Source of the DNA: Roseateles koreensis
Lineage (GTDB): Bacteria > Pseudomonadota > Gammaproteobacteria > Burkholderiales > Burkholderiaceae_C
NCBI RefSeq assembly: GCF_028595305.1
Contig: NZ_JAQQXS010000020.1
Coordinates: 1-64,000 of the forward strand
DNA length: 64,000 nt
Reading direction: 5' to 3'
Under the pieces are notes generated by a model that did no database searches, had not been told where the DNA came from, and saw only the letters and a list, made by a program, of their open reading frames with translations. The position numbers and the translations under genes are program-made. Every line of letters begins with the position of its first letter. The first letter of the stretch is position 1. Below, piece after piece: positions 9,874 through 19,901 of the stretch.

Positions 9874-9960
9874 GGCAACACACCCTTCATCTTGAAGCTT
9901 GGTTGAACAATTGTGCACCAGCTAATCGATGCGTTAGGACCGCATAACTGCCGGAGTTGC

Positions 9961-9975
9961 GGCCCTTTTAGGGCC
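9961..9975. other. Small inverted repeat before the FIST operon
   Basis: GGCCC-TTTTA-GGGCC forms a five-base-pair stem in the 174-base gap between the DTW gene and the FIST gene. It may end transcription from the DTW gene, but it lacks a T-run. Nothing else stands out in this gap. Confidence 0.3.
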
Positions 9976-10047
9976 TAGTTGGCTCAATTTGCCCGGTTTA
10001 ACCCAAGGGGCGGTCGGCCTGCTTGCGTTCGGCGCAGCGCCCAGTTG

Positions 10048-10821
10048 TCAGATGCCGAGTGTGTGAAGCTTTTGCAGGCTTTGCAAGTGCTGGTGGACGG
10101 CATTATGGGGATCCAATTTTTGCGTCTGTTTTGCCAGCAAGTAGCGGTGTGTGAAGACGTCGAGGTAGGCGTCCAGGGTTTGTGCGGCCCAGGTTTCTCC
10201 GGCCAGCGCCAGGCACAAGGCCGCCACTTCGGCGGTACAAAAATGGTCGTCGCGGCAGTGGCGCCGCAGACGATAACGAGACAACTGCTCGGGCTGCAAA
10301 CTGAGCACCGGAAACGCGTCCAGATAGGGGCTCTTGCGGAACATCTTGCGCGCCTCGGACCATGTCCCGTCGAGCATGACGAACAAGGGCCGCTTGCCGC
10401 TGCCCTCAAGTGGGGCCGCAGACTGTGGGGCTGAAGAATCGCCGGTCAGCACCTCGGTGCAGACCCGCTGCGCGTCGGCAAATTCCCCCGGAAACACCAC
10501 ATAAGGCTGCCACTGCGGGTCTGCCAGCAAGCGCAGCAGTGCCGGGTCCACACCGGTGCGCGCCCAGGCGAATGCTGACGTTTGTTCAATCACATCGGCA
10601 ATCAACCAACCGGTGTTGCTGGGTTTGAGCGCCTCAAATTCCGCCATGACCAAACAGACGCCTGCCCGGGTGGGCACCCTGGGGCGACAGCCACACATGC
10701 AGTAGTCCGGGGGCAGGCGGCAGGCCTCGCAGCGGGGCTTGCGGGGGCCCGCCCGGTCCAGGCCGGGTTTGGTGGGGAGCGCGAGGCGGGAGGCGCGCAG
10801 GCGCGATACGGCATGAGGCAT
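10048..10821 (-). CDS. DTW-domain tRNA-uridine aminocarboxypropyltransferase (TapT family)
   Basis: This 257-residue protein has an N-terminal four-cysteine metal cluster (Cys31, Cys34, Cys41, Cys43) and the family signature LDGTWSEARKM in the middle. Characterised DTW proteins (TapT/YfiP) transfer the aminocarboxypropyl group of S-adenosylmethionine to uridine 47 of tRNA, giving acp3U. Function here is by family. The start at 10821 is 25 bases after the upstream symporter stop; a longer reading would overlap that gene and add unconserved residues. It may be read through from the xyloglucan operon but is unlikely to belong to it functionally. Confidence 0.85.
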   Translation of the reverse strand: MPHAVSRLRASRLALPTKPGLDRAGPRKPRCEACRLPPDYCMCGCRPRVPTRAGVCLVMAEFEALKPSNTGWLIADVIEQTSAFAWARTGVDPALLRLLADPQWQPYVVFPGEFADAQRVCTEVLTGDSSAPQSAAPLEGSGKRPLFVMLDGTWSEARKMFRKSPYLDAFPVLSLQPEQLSRYRLRRHCRDDHFCTAEVAALCLALAGETWAAQTLDAYLDVFTHRYLLAKQTQKLDPHNAVHQHLQSLQKLHTLGI

Positions 10822-10846
10822 GCCGGAGTTTATCGTGGCTACGGCT

Positions 10847-12346
10847 TTAAACCCGCCCGCGCCGGGCTTCCAGGCCAACGCGAATCTCGCGCATGCGTTC
10901 TTCGGTCAAGCTGAATTTCAGGATGGCGATCAGCGCGATCACCAGGCCGATCACCGGAATGCCCGACAGCAGAATGCGGATCATGAAAATCGCATGCTCG
11001 GTTTGCACCGGCGCTTTGGAGTCGAAGCCGGTGAGCTGCAAAATCCAGCCCGACGCGCCCACGCCCAAGGCGATGCCCACTTTGGAGATCCACGACTGGC
11101 AAGCCGCAAATGAGCCTTCCCGGCGTTGGCCGGTTTCGAGTTCATCGTAGTCAATCACGTCCGCCACGGTCGAGCCGTACAAGGTCCAAAAGCCCGCGCC
11201 GGTGAAGGCCACAAAGCCGCACGCCAACAACTGCAGCGCCGGGTGCGCCGGGTCGTACAGCCACCAGTCACCGATGAAGGCGCAAATCGCCAGTGCGAAC
11301 ACGGTGGCCAGTGCATTGCGCTTGCTGTAGCGGCGGGCCAGCCAGGTGAAGAATGGAATGCCCGCAAAACCAAAGGCCATGCCGGCAATGCCCATCGCCG
11401 TATTCCACTTGGTGGCCAAGCCGATATCGCCATGGCACACGTAGTAGACGGTTGCGTAATAGCCCAGCGCCGCCACCATGGCGGTGCCGATGCCGTAGGC
11501 CATCATCATGGCGAGCACTTGGCGGAAAGGTTCGCAGCGCAGGGTGCGCCACAGCGTGTCGGAGAAGGGGATCTTTTCCTGCTTCTGGCTGACCAGGGTG
11601 TCGTAGTAGCGCTCGCGCACCAAGTAGAAAATGGCAACGGCTGCCACCACCATGATGGCGCCGAGAATGGCGCAATAGGTTTGCGCCCCGCGCAAGATAT
11701 CGGGCTTGCCATTGGCGTCGTTGAAGATGGCCAGGGTAGTGAACTGCGCAGCGAAGAACATCGCCAACTCAGGAATCTTCTGGATCGCGTTGCGGGTGGA
11801 CATCACGCTGGTGCGCTCGTGATAATCGGGCGTCATCTCCGAGCCCAGGCTGGACCAGGGCAGATTGAAGCAGCTCATGATGGGCACATAGATGGCCGTG
11901 GAGACGATCATGAAGATGAAGTACTCCATGTCGCTCCAACCGCGTCCGACGGCAAACATCAGCGGCAAACCGATGCCCGCCAGTACGCCGCCCACCAAAA
12001 TGAAAGGCCGCCGGCGCCCGTGCCGCGTGCGTGTGTTGTCCGACACCCAGCCAAAAAACGCATCTGAAGCCGCGTCGATCAAGATCTTGATCGACTGCGC
12101 CGTGGAAATCAGCCCTGGCGCCATGCCCAGAAACACGTTGTAGACGTGAAAGGCGAGGGTGGGGTACAGCCAATGCCCCCACATGTCGATGAAGGCGCCC
12201 AGCCCGTAGCCCAGCTTTTGGGGCAGCGGCACGCGGTCTGAAACGGGTGATGCGCACATGGGTGGGGCCTTGGGGGCATCCAAGGTTTCATCCAGGCTGA
12301 CACTGGCAGGCAGCGTGGCGACAAGGTCAAGCGAAGGTGAGTTCAT
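10847..12346 (-). CDS. GPH-family sugar:cation symporter
   Basis: The 499-residue inner-membrane protein has about 12 predicted helices and resembles the glycoside-pentoside-hexuronide family. It shows the conserved cytoplasmic loop WVSDNTRTRHGRRRPF and the segment PWSSLGSEMTPDYHERT. It should move an oligosaccharide or disaccharide from periplasm to cytoplasm with a cation. The ATG at 12346 overlaps the GH1 stop by four bases (ATGA), showing translational coupling; the longer open frame upstream is not coding. Being last in the xyloglucan operon, its likely cargo is defucosylated, degalactosylated xyloglucan oligosaccharide. The cargo is inferred. Confidence 0.9.
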   Translation of the reverse strand: MNSPSLDLVATLPASVSLDETLDAPKAPPMCASPVSDRVPLPQKLGYGLGAFIDMWGHWLYPTLAFHVYNVFLGMAPGLISTAQSIKILIDAASDAFFGWVSDNTRTRHGRRRPFILVGGVLAGIGLPLMFAVGRGWSDMEYFIFMIVSTAIYVPIMSCFNLPWSSLGSEMTPDYHERTSVMSTRNAIQKIPELAMFFAAQFTTLAIFNDANGKPDILRGAQTYCAILGAIMVVAAVAIFYLVRERYYDTLVSQKQEKIPFSDTLWRTLRCEPFRQVLAMMMAYGIGTAMVAALGYYATVYYVCHGDIGLATKWNTAMGIAGMAFGFAGIPFFTWLARRYSKRNALATVFALAICAFIGDWWLYDPAHPALQLLACGFVAFTGAGFWTLYGSTVADVIDYDELETGQRREGSFAACQSWISKVGIALGVGASGWILQLTGFDSKAPVQTEHAIFMIRILLSGIPVIGLVIALIAILKFSLTEERMREIRVGLEARRGRV

Positions 12347-13701
12347 AGCACAGTGCGCAGACGCATCACGTCCGCGTAGTAGTAGGCGGAAAGCTTGGGC
12401 GTGCGCACCTGCGTCTGAAAGTCGCAATGCACGATGCCGAAGCGACGTTGGTAGCCATCCTCCCACTCGAAATTGTCGATGAAGGACCAGAGGAAATAAC
12501 CGTCTATGGGGACGCCATCGGCGATCGCGCGGTGCACCTCGCGCAAGTGGTTGCGCAGGTAGTCGCGGCGGTGCAGGTCGACCACCTCGCCATTGACCAC
12601 AGGCTCTTCGTTGTAGCCGCAACCGTTCTCGGTGATGTAGATGGACGGATAGCCGTACAGCTCATGGCACATGCGGGGCGCCCAGTAGATGGCCTGCGGC
12701 ACCAGGTTCAACCAGCTGCTGTCGGCGCGTGGGTAGTTGGCGGGCAGCTGCACTGCCTCGTAGGCCTCGCCCTGGCGGCCGGCGCGTACATAGGTGGCGG
12801 TGTATATGTTGAGGCCCAGAAAATCGGTGGGCAGGCTGATCAGCTCGAAATCACCCGCTTCGACCAGAGGGGCGTCAGCGCCCACTCGGTCCAGGTAGGC
12901 CTGCGCATAACCCTTACCATGGATGGCGCCCAGAATGTGCAGATTCTTGTCGGCGAACCAGGCCTTGGCCGCGGCGATGTCCGCCGGGGTTTCGGTCACC
13001 GGCACGCTGACGTCGACGTTGTCGGTCAAGCCGACGCGGGCACCTTCGCCGCCAAACATGCGCACCGCGCGCACCCCGTGACCATGCGCCAACAAAGCAT
13101 GGTGGTAGGTTTGGTTCACCACCGCAGCGCTTTCCTTGCGGCCGGGGGCTTTGAGCCCGTAGGCATAGGCCAGCAGGGTGAAGCAGCGAATCTCGTTGAG
13201 CGTGATCCAGTCCTTCACCTCGCCGCTGAAGGCCTTCACCACCGTGTCAGCGTAGCGGGCAAAGGCGTCCACCGTGCTGCGGGCGGTCCAGCCGCCCTGG
13301 TCTTCCAGCGCTTGCGGCAAATCCCAGTGGAACAGTGTGACCCAGGGCTTGATCCCATGCTTAGACATGCTGGCGAACAGGCGATGGTAGAAGTCCAGGC
13401 CGGCCGGGTTCACATCTCCGTCGCCGCTGGGATAAATGCGCGGCCAGGCGATGGAGAGGCGGTAGTGTTTGACGCCCAAGGAGGCCATCAACCCAAAGTC
13501 TTCGTCGAAGCGGTGGTAGTGGTCGCAGGCCACGTCAAGGGTGTCGCCGCCGTGAATGGCGCCCGGGCTGCGGGCAAAGCGATCCCAAATGGATTCACCC
13601 TTGCCATCGGCGAAGGCGCCGCCTTCAATTTGTGCAGAAGCCGCAGCAACGCCAAAGACAAAGTCGGACGGAAAGGGAGACGAGTAGGTGATTGATTTCA
13701 T
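12343..13701 (-). CDS. GH1 family beta-glucosidase
   Basis: The 452-residue enzyme spans a full GH1 (beta/alpha)8 barrel: FVFGVAAASAQIEG at the start, WPRIYPSG, LFHWDLPQALED, the acid/base Glu170 in DWITLNE and the nucleophile Glu358 in YITENG. The usual NEP of the acid/base motif is NEI here. With no signal peptide it should act in the cytoplasm, removing beta-glucose units from xyloglucan oligosaccharides once GH31 has taken xylose off the non-reducing end. It is translationally coupled to the downstream symporter. Confidence 0.92.
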   Translation of the reverse strand: MKSITYSSPFPSDFVFGVAAASAQIEGGAFADGKGESIWDRFARSPGAIHGGDTLDVACDHYHRFDEDFGLMASLGVKHYRLSIAWPRIYPSGDGDVNPAGLDFYHRLFASMSKHGIKPWVTLFHWDLPQALEDQGGWTARSTVDAFARYADTVVKAFSGEVKDWITLNEIRCFTLLAYAYGLKAPGRKESAAVVNQTYHHALLAHGHGVRAVRMFGGEGARVGLTDNVDVSVPVTETPADIAAAKAWFADKNLHILGAIHGKGYAQAYLDRVGADAPLVEAGDFELISLPTDFLGLNIYTATYVRAGRQGEAYEAVQLPANYPRADSSWLNLVPQAIYWAPRMCHELYGYPSIYITENGCGYNEEPVVNGEVVDLHRRDYLRNHLREVHRAIADGVPIDGYFLWSFIDNFEWEDGYQRRFGIVHCDFQTQVRTPKLSAYYYADVMRLRTVL

Positions 13702-13770
13702 GGGTCAGGTGCGGGAGAAGCAGTGGGCCTGTGCGGCGTGCTTGTGGCGATGTGCGGTTCTTGTTGACGA

Positions 13771-15162
13771 TCAGGGCTTGCTCAGCAGCTTGAGCAAAGT
13801 GGGATTCATGGCGCTGGCCCAAAGGTCATAGCCTTTTTCGCTGAGGTGCAGCAGGTCGGGCATCACGTCTTTGGTGACCGTGCCGTCCGGGTGCATCAGC
13901 ACATCATTGATGTTCAGGAAATGAACCTTGTCGCTGTAGCCCAGACCGGCGATCAGCGCGTTCACGCGGGCATTCAGTCGGCGTGTGGGGTCCTCAGGCT
14001 TTTCGCCGCGCGGGAAAACGGCCAGCAGCAGAATTTGGGTGTCTGGCAATCGCGCCCGAATTTCTTCGACGATGCGCTGCACGCCTGCTGCGGTGGTGCG
14101 GGGGTCTTCATAGCGGTCGCCAGTGTTGTTGGTGCCGATCATCAGCACCGCCACCCGGGGATGAATGCCGCCCAGCTCGCCGTGCTGCAGGCGCCACAAC
14201 ACGTTCTCGGTGTGGTCGCCGCCGAAGCCCAAATTCAAGGCGTGGTACTGCTCATAATGCTGCGCCCAGACGGCGCGGCCTTCATTCTCCCAACCTTGCG
14301 TGATGGAGTCGCCGATGAAAATCACCTCGGTGTGCTGGCTCGCTTGGCTCAGCTGCTGGATCTCTGCCAGTTTTTTCCGGTGGCGCGGCAACCACCAGTT
14401 GATGGCCCATGATTGATTGAGCATGCTGGGCGTGACCGACTCGGTGCGGTAGTCTGGGCAGGTGGCATTGGGCTGGCCTTGTTTCACGAAGCGCACATTC
14501 GCGACGGAGACTTTTCCTGTGCCGCTGCCGTCCAGGCTGAAGGGTTGTTTGACTGCGCTGAAGTCATCCCCTTCGCGAAAGAAGCACGACATCGCAAACG
14601 CCATGGCGTGCCAGCCGGTACCGGCCAAGGCGCGGGCGGGCACGAGGTAGGGCAGCTTGCGCTCGCAGTCCGTACCGCAGTTGATCTTGAAGGCCAGGCC
14701 GCCTTGCGCCATGTCGTCCACCCGCAAGTCAAAGTTCAACGTGCCTTGGGCCAAAAAAGGGCGCAGGTCCACGGCGTTGGTGCTTTCAAGCCGCAGGGCG
14801 GCGTACCAGGCGTCCTTCCATTGCAGAGTCAAGGCGTCGCCGGGGCTGTCTTTGTCGCTGCGGCTGGCGCTGACTTGGCTCTCCGGCACGCGGGCTTGTG
14901 CAGGCTTGGGCACGGTGGCGCTGTTGCCTGTCAAAACTTGCTGCGCCTCGAAATCAGCGACGACGATGGAGCTGCCAGGGTTGGCTTGTCGCGAGAGGAG
15001 GATCAGCGTGTCCGTAGAGTTAGGTGCCTGGGTGCCGAGCGGCGGCGGCTGGTGGGCCGTGGCGCAGGCCGACAACGCTGCAATGAGCGCCGGCATACCC
15101 AGTGTGGCGAGCGCGCGTATTGCCTTGCCAGGGGCGTGCTTCTTCAGGAAGGGAGAGGTCAT
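13771..15162 (-). CDS. SGNH/GDSL esterase lipoprotein with N-terminal ExoP-like domain
   Basis: The 463-residue protein begins with a lipoprotein signal (LSAC, Cys33), so it is probably membrane-anchored in the periplasm or at the cell surface. Residues about 105-230 resemble the ExoP galactose-binding-like beta-sandwich usually found at the end of GH3 beta-glucosidases (WKDAWYAAL, FDLRVDD, LAFKINCG). Residues about 275-463 form an SGNH hydrolase: GDSITQGW with Ser286, GFGGDHTENVLWRL, GTNNTGDR and DLLHLSEKGYD with Asp436 and His439. Its place between fucosidase and glucosidase genes suggests removal of O-acetyl groups from xyloglucan. Substrate is inferred; the catalytic set is seen directly. 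Confidence 0.85.
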   Translation of the reverse strand: MTSPFLKKHAPGKAIRALATLGMPALIAALSACATAHQPPPLGTQAPNSTDTLILLSRQANPGSSIVVADFEAQQVLTGNSATVPKPAQARVPESQVSASRSDKDSPGDALTLQWKDAWYAALRLESTNAVDLRPFLAQGTLNFDLRVDDMAQGGLAFKINCGTDCERKLPYLVPARALAGTGWHAMAFAMSCFFREGDDFSAVKQPFSLDGSGTGKVSVANVRFVKQGQPNATCPDYRTESVTPSMLNQSWAINWWLPRHRKKLAEIQQLSQASQHTEVIFIGDSITQGWENEGRAVWAQHYEQYHALNLGFGGDHTENVLWRLQHGELGGIHPRVAVLMIGTNNTGDRYEDPRTTAAGVQRIVEEIRARLPDTQILLLAVFPRGEKPEDPTRRLNARVNALIAGLGYSDKVHFLNINDVLMHPDGTVTKDVMPDLLHLSEKGYDLWASAMNPTLLKLLSKP

Positions 15163-15181
15163 GGTTGAGGCAGTCCTTGAG

Positions 15182-17611
15182 TCAAAGCTCGTTGCCAAGT
15201 TCACGGGTTTCACCCGGCTTGAGATGGAGGTCCAAAGTTTTGTTGTCGCCGTCGGCGCTATAGCGAACACGAACTTGATCGCTGCCGCTAGCCGCCAACG
15301 CACGAATGCGGGCGGCCTTGAGCCGGCCGTCGGCCCAGCGGAGGTCGACTTCAAAGCCTCCGCGTGCGCGCAGGCCTTTGACGCTGCCGGATTTCCAGGC
15401 GTTGGGCAGCGCCGGCAGCAGATGAATTTCGCCGTTATGGGACTGCAGCAGCATCTCTGCCATTGCGGCGGTGGCCCCAAAATTGCCGTCGATCTGGAAG
15501 GGCGGATGCGCGTCGAACAAATTCGGATAGGTGCCGCCGGCGTTGTTTACCTCGCTGCCGGTGCTGCTTTGCTGCGCAGCGCGTGCACCCGGCTTGGCGA
15601 GCAAGCCGCCCAGCATGCGATAGGCATGGTCGCCGTCGCCCAGCCGCGCCCAGTAGGCGGCCTTCCAGGCCATGGACCAGCCGGTGCCGGCGTCGCCGCG
15701 GGACTCCAGCGTTTTTCGGGCGGCTCGTGCCAACTCGGGCGTGCGCGTGGGTGAAATTTGGCGGCCCGGAAAGAGCGCGAACAGGTGCGATACGTGGCGA
15801 TGCGTGTCGCCCGGTTGGTCCAGCACGGGGTCTTGCTTTTCGTCCAGCCACTCCAGCAACTGACCCCAACTGCCGACGCGAGGTGCGGCGAGGCGGTCGC
15901 GCAGGGCGGCGATTTCATCGCGAAAGGCGTGGTCGATGCCCAGCGTGTCAGCAGCGGCTACGGTGTTGTTGAACAAGTCCCAAACAATTTCCTGGTCGTA
16001 AGTCACGCCATCTTCGATCGGGCCGTGCTCCGGCGACCACCCTTGTGGCGCAACGAGGCGGCCGTCCGGCAGGGCCTTGAGATGGTCCTGCCAGAACTGG
16101 CTGACCTCTTTCATCAGCGGATACGCCGAATCGCGCAGGAAGGCCCGGTCCTGGGTGAAGGCAAAGTGCTCCCAGAAATGCAAGGCATACCAAGCGTTGC
16201 CGGTCTTGTTCCACACATAGCCCAGCGCGCCAAAGGGGTTGGACTCGGTGCGCACGGTCCAGCCGCGCAGGGGCTTGCCCGCGCTGCTGACAAAGGTTTC
16301 TTCAGGCGGTGGCACCATGGCGCCCAATTGATCGCCAAAGGGCATCAAACCCGGGCGGGGCGGGGTGCCTGGGTGGGCCAGTGCATCGGCGGCCGTTTGG
16401 GCCAACTGCTGGCGATAGATGGGCGCCAGGTGCTCGACGAAGTTGAAAAACGGTCGAGCCATCTCGCTCAGATTGGCGGGCTCGGCCGGCCAATAGTTCA
16501 TCTGCAGATTGATGTTGGTGTGATAGTCGGCATTCCAGGGTGGGGTCAAGCTGTTGTTCCAGAGCCCTTGCAGATTGGCGGGCAGGCTGTCGCGAGAACT
16601 GGCGATGAGGAGGTAGCGGCCCATTTGAAAGTACAGCGCCTCCAACTCGGGGTCTTGGCCGTCGCGGGTGTAGGCCTCAATGCGGGCATCAGTGGGCAAG
16701 GTGCGGCGCTCGGGCGGGCTTTGCCCGAGGTCCAGTGCCACGCGCCCAAACAGGCGGCGATGGTCGCTTTCATGCGCCGTCCGCAGGCGGCCCCATGAGC
16801 GAGCGGCCGCCGCATCGACCTGCGCGCTCACGCGGGCCCGTGGGGTTTGCGCTTGCACCGGCGCTGGGGATTCCTGCAATCGCCGGGCAGCATCGGCCGC
16901 GTAGCTGGTGCCCGCACCCAGAATCAGGGTCAAGGCATCGCAGCCCTTGAAGGTGAGTTGGTGGCCTTTGATCGCCACCGTGCCTCCTTCATGTTGGAGT
17001 TGGAGTTGGCTGGCATAACGCATACCTTGCGCTGACCCCTCGGCCACCGCCAAGGCGCCATCGGCGTAAAGGCGTTGGCCTGCTGCGAAGAGCGCCGCGC
17101 CGTGCATGTCCGTCAGTGAAATCGAGCCCGTGTACTGTCCTTTTTTTTCCGCCGTCAGCCGCATCACGATGACTTGCGCGGGGTGGCTGGCAAAGGCTTC
17201 GCGGTGAAAGTTCACCCCGCCCAGCGTGTAGTCCAGGCTGTGAATTCCGCCGTCGAGATGCAGGGCGCGCCGGTAATTTGATACCGTTTTTTGATGCCCC
17301 GCCAGCTCAATGAACACATCACCAAAGGGCTGATAAGCGCCCATCACCTGGGCGTTGCCGGTCCACAGGGTGATGTCGTTGAACTGAATGTGCTCGCGGG
17401 CGACCTGGCCAAAAATCATCGCGCCGAGGCGGCCATTGCCGATGGGCAGCGCCTCGCGCTCCCAGCCGTGTGCGGTGTCCTGGGCGGCTTGCTCATAACG
17501 GAGGATCAGTGGGGCCATGTCTTGCGCAGCTCCGGCCGTAGCGGGCAAGCCAGCGGCCAGCAAGGTGCCGGCCCAGGCCAGCAGCCTCCACGCGCTTGGG
17601 CGCCACCTCAC
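15182..17611 (-). CDS. GH95 family alpha-L-fucosidase
   Basis: The 809-residue protein has a signal peptide ([14 protein letters not shown]) and the full GH95 layout: N-terminal beta domain ([24 protein letters not shown]), linker and (alpha/alpha)6 barrel. Motifs linked to catalysis in the family are present: [11 protein letters not shown] with the paired Asn, [16 protein letters not shown] with the acidic residue, and FQIDGNFG with Asp. GH95 enzymes remove alpha-1,2-fucose (some also alpha-L-galactose) by inversion. In this locus the expected substrate is the fucosyl-galactosyl side chain of xyloglucan, in the periplasm. A GTG start overlaps the GH74 stop (GTGA), so translation is probably coupled. 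Confidence 0.92.
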   Translation of the reverse strand: MRWRPSAWRLLAWAGTLLAAGLPATAGAAQDMAPLILRYEQAAQDTAHGWEREALPIGNGRLGAMIFGQVAREHIQFNDITLWTGNAQVMGAYQPFGDVFIELAGHQKTVSNYRRALHLDGGIHSLDYTLGGVNFHREAFASHPAQVIVMRLTAEKKGQYTGSISLTDMHGAALFAAGQRLYADGALAVAEGSAQGMRYASQLQLQHEGGTVAIKGHQLTFKGCDALTLILGAGTSYAADAARRLQESPAPVQAQTPRARVSAQVDAAAARSWGRLRTAHESDHRRLFGRVALDLGQSPPERRTLPTDARIEAYTRDGQDPELEALYFQMGRYLLIASSRDSLPANLQGLWNNSLTPPWNADYHTNINLQMNYWPAEPANLSEMARPFFNFVEHLAPIYRQQLAQTAADALAHPGTPPRPGLMPFGDQLGAMVPPPEETFVSSAGKPLRGWTVRTESNPFGALGYVWNKTGNAWYALHFWEHFAFTQDRAFLRDSAYPLMKEVSQFWQDHLKALPDGRLVAPQGWSPEHGPIEDGVTYDQEIVWDLFNNTVAAADTLGIDHAFRDEIAALRDRLAAPRVGSWGQLLEWLDEKQDPVLDQPGDTHRHVSHLFALFPGRQISPTRTPELARAARKTLESRGDAGTGWSMAWKAAYWARLGDGDHAYRMLGGLLAKPGARAAQQSSTGSEVNNAGGTYPNLFDAHPPFQIDGNFGATAAMAEMLLQSHNGEIHLLPALPNAWKSGSVKGLRARGGFEVDLRWADGRLKAARIRALAASGSDQVRVRYSADGDNKTLDLHLKPGETRELGNEL

Positions 17612-19872
17612 GAGATGCCCGCCTTAGGGCGGCCCATGATGATGCCGCGGCCATGGGGCGCCAGATAGACGGTGCCATGTTCCAGCGGGTCGGCGGTCAT
17701 GGAGAGCAAGAAGCCATAACGGTGGCGATCGTCGTTGATGCGCAAGAAATTGCGGCCTTCATCATCCGTGCGGAACAGGCCTTCGCTTGTGGCGCCCGCC
17801 GTGCGGACCTTGCCCCACACATACAAGCTGTGCAGCCCCGCCCCGCTGCCGGGGGCCGGGCCTTTGCCCACTGCGATCAACCAGGGCTCGGCCACAGATT
17901 TGATGGCTTTGGCGGCTTTGTCCAGGCCCGGGAAATGCAGCAGCACGTCAGGCAGGGCCAACCAGAGGTCGCGCAGGGTGCCCGGCGCGCAGATCAGCTG
18001 CGCGCTTTGGTAGCTGGCCACGCTGGGCAGGCCGGTGATGCAGGGTTTGAAGGCCTTGCCGCCGTCCACGCTTTGCAGGATCTGACCATTCGCACGGTCA
18101 TGGACGTAGAACACGCCGTCCAACGTTCGGTCGGCCACGGGGTCCAGGCTCACCTCGCGGGCGTCGGGCCAGCCTTCACAGCGGTGCCAGGTCTTGCCTT
18201 GGTCGTGCGAGTACAGCGCGGCTTGCTTTTCAGGTACCCACACAAAGGCCGAGCCCTTGGCCGATACGGCGATGCGGCCGGTGGGCATGTGCTGCCCCTG
18301 CGGCGACTTGGCCACGCGCGGTGAGGGCCCGAAGGGGCGCCAGCTGGCGCCGCCATCGGCCGACGCATAACCGCCCGTGGCGGCGAAGTCGGAGGTGCGG
18401 GCGAGGAGGGCGGGGTTCAGCTCCGCAAAGTCCACCGAGCGGTTGGTCTCCGAGCTGGGGGCGAACAAGCCCGCGCCGGGCGTCTTTCTCACATCGTCCC
18501 AAGCGGCGCCGGAGACATCGCCCATCGCGCCGAGCAGGGCGGCCCCGCCGGAGGGGCTTTTGATCTCCAGGGTGGCGGTTTCTTCCAGATTGGCGACCGT
18601 GAAGTCCCAGTGGACGGGGTCGTTGCTCTGCGCCGCACCCAGCGCGTCGCTCATCCACAGCCCGAAGCCGGTGCCGTAAAGCGCCCGCTCGCTGTTGAAG
18701 GGGTCCATCTTCACGTCTGAAATCCAGTGCCCCATCCTGTCTTCACCGCGCATGAAGTTCATGAGCCAGGGATAGGCGCTGGCGTCGTGGCGCGAGCGGG
18801 GGCCAAGTGCCGCCCAGTGATCGCCGTGGTCGTCGGTGATGAAGAGCTCGTCACCCTCAGTCCAGCGTTCAATGGTGGAGACGATGATGCGCCCGGGTTT
18901 TTTCGGGTCTGCGTCGAGCCCGGAGTAGCCGAAACCGAACTTGCCGGCGCCGGGCTTCACCGGCGTGATGTCGTGCCAGTGGCCTTGGGGGTCGCGCCGC
19001 CAAACCCCGCCGGTTTGGGCATTACCCGGGTTGCCCGCAAAGGGCTCATCACCGTGCGCGAAGCACACGAGCAGGGCACCGTCTGCCGTGAAGACAGCGC
19101 GCTGCGGCACCTGCGCAGGCGTGCCGGGCTCCCGCGTGAAACTGCGGCCGCCGTCGTGCGAGGCGTAGAGACCCGGTTGGTCGTGACTGCCCACATAGAC
19201 TGACTGAGAGGCCTCGCCCGGCGTGCCGCTGCGGGGATCGAACACCACCAGCGACACATGGCGCGGCGCGAAGCTCAGGCGACTGAAGCTCTTGCCGCGA
19301 TCGGCGCTTTTCAGCAAACCGTCGCGTGAGCTGCCCAGCAGCAGAATCTCACCCAGATTGGGATCCACCTGCAGGCGCTCGCCGGTGCCACGCCCGGGCT
19401 CATTGCCTCCCAGCTTGATGCCCAACTCCGTCACCTGCCAGCTGGCACCGCGGTCGTTGGAGGCCAGCAACGCGCCGGCGCGTGCCCAGTCGCCCAAGTA
19501 CAGGCCGCAGGCCAGGTACACCCTTCCTGTGTCATTCGGGTCCAGCGCCAGGCTCAGTACGCCCATGAGGTCGCTGTCGGCACGGGGCAGGTGGTCGAGC
19601 AAGGGCTGCCACGACTTCGCGGCGGGGTCGAAGCGGTAGGCGCCGCCAATGTCCGTGCGGGCATAGAGCAGTCCGCGCTCTTTCGGATGAAAGACAAAGC
19701 CGTTGATGAAGCCGCCGCCGCCAAATGGCACGCTTTTCCAGTCGTAGGCGTTCGCCGCTGCGCTGGCAAGGGGGGCGTCTTGCGTTCGCGCGGCGCTGCC
19801 CCATGCGGCAGCGCGAGGGCCGAGGACGGCACACAAGCCCGCCCCTTGGATGAATGCGCGTCGAGAGCTCAC
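17608..19872 (-). CDS. GH74 family endo-xyloglucanase, Tat-exported
   Basis: The 754-residue enzyme starts with a twin-arginine signal (SRRAFIQG) and then two seven-bladed propeller halves full of Asp-box-like repeats ([40 protein letters not shown]). Catalytic aspartates are predicted at Asp74 ([11 protein letters not shown]) and Asp386 ([11 protein letters not shown]), by comparison with characterised GH74 proteins. It should cut the beta-1,4-glucan backbone of xyloglucan outside the cytoplasm. GTG at 19872 is preferred because AAGGA lies eight bases before it; an in-frame TTG at 19905 overlapping the GH35 stop is the alternative. It is the defining gene of the xyloglucan locus. Confidence 0.93.
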   Translation of the reverse strand: MSSRRAFIQGAGLCAVLGPRAAAWGSAARTQDAPLASAAANAYDWKSVPFGGGGFINGFVFHPKERGLLYARTDIGGAYRFDPAAKSWQPLLDHLPRADSDLMGVLSLALDPNDTGRVYLACGLYLGDWARAGALLASNDRGASWQVTELGIKLGGNEPGRGTGERLQVDPNLGEILLLGSSRDGLLKSADRGKSFSRLSFAPRHVSLVVFDPRSGTPGEASQSVYVGSHDQPGLYASHDGGRSFTREPGTPAQVPQRAVFTADGALLVCFAHGDEPFAGNPGNAQTGGVWRRDPQGHWHDITPVKPGAGKFGFGYSGLDADPKKPGRIIVSTIERWTEGDELFITDDHGDHWAALGPRSRHDASAYPWLMNFMRGEDRMGHWISDVKMDPFNSERALYGTGFGLWMSDALGAAQSNDPVHWDFTVANLEETATLEIKSPSGGAALLGAMGDVSGAAWDDVRKTPGAGLFAPSSETNRSVDFAELNPALLARTSDFAATGGYASADGGASWRPFGPSPRVAKSPQGQHMPTGRIAVSAKGSAFVWVPEKQAALYSHDQGKTWHRCEGWPDAREVSLDPVADRTLDGVFYVHDRANGQILQSVDGGKAFKPCITGLPSVASYQSAQLICAPGTLRDLWLALPDVLLHFPGLDKAAKAIKSVAEPWLIAVGKGPAPGSGAGLHSLYVWGKVRTAGATSEGLFRTDDEGRNFLRINDDRHRYGFLLSMTADPLEHGTVYLAPHGRGIIMGRPKAGIS

Positions 19873-19901
19873 GGCTTGAGTCCTTGTGGTGCGGCCATGG
19901 G

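Noticed and set aside
12427-13695. Long open frame on the plus strand opposite the GH1 gene
   Set aside because: It mirrors GH1 codon structure in a high-GC gene; its product shows no family motif, and GH1 has intact catalytic motifs throughout.
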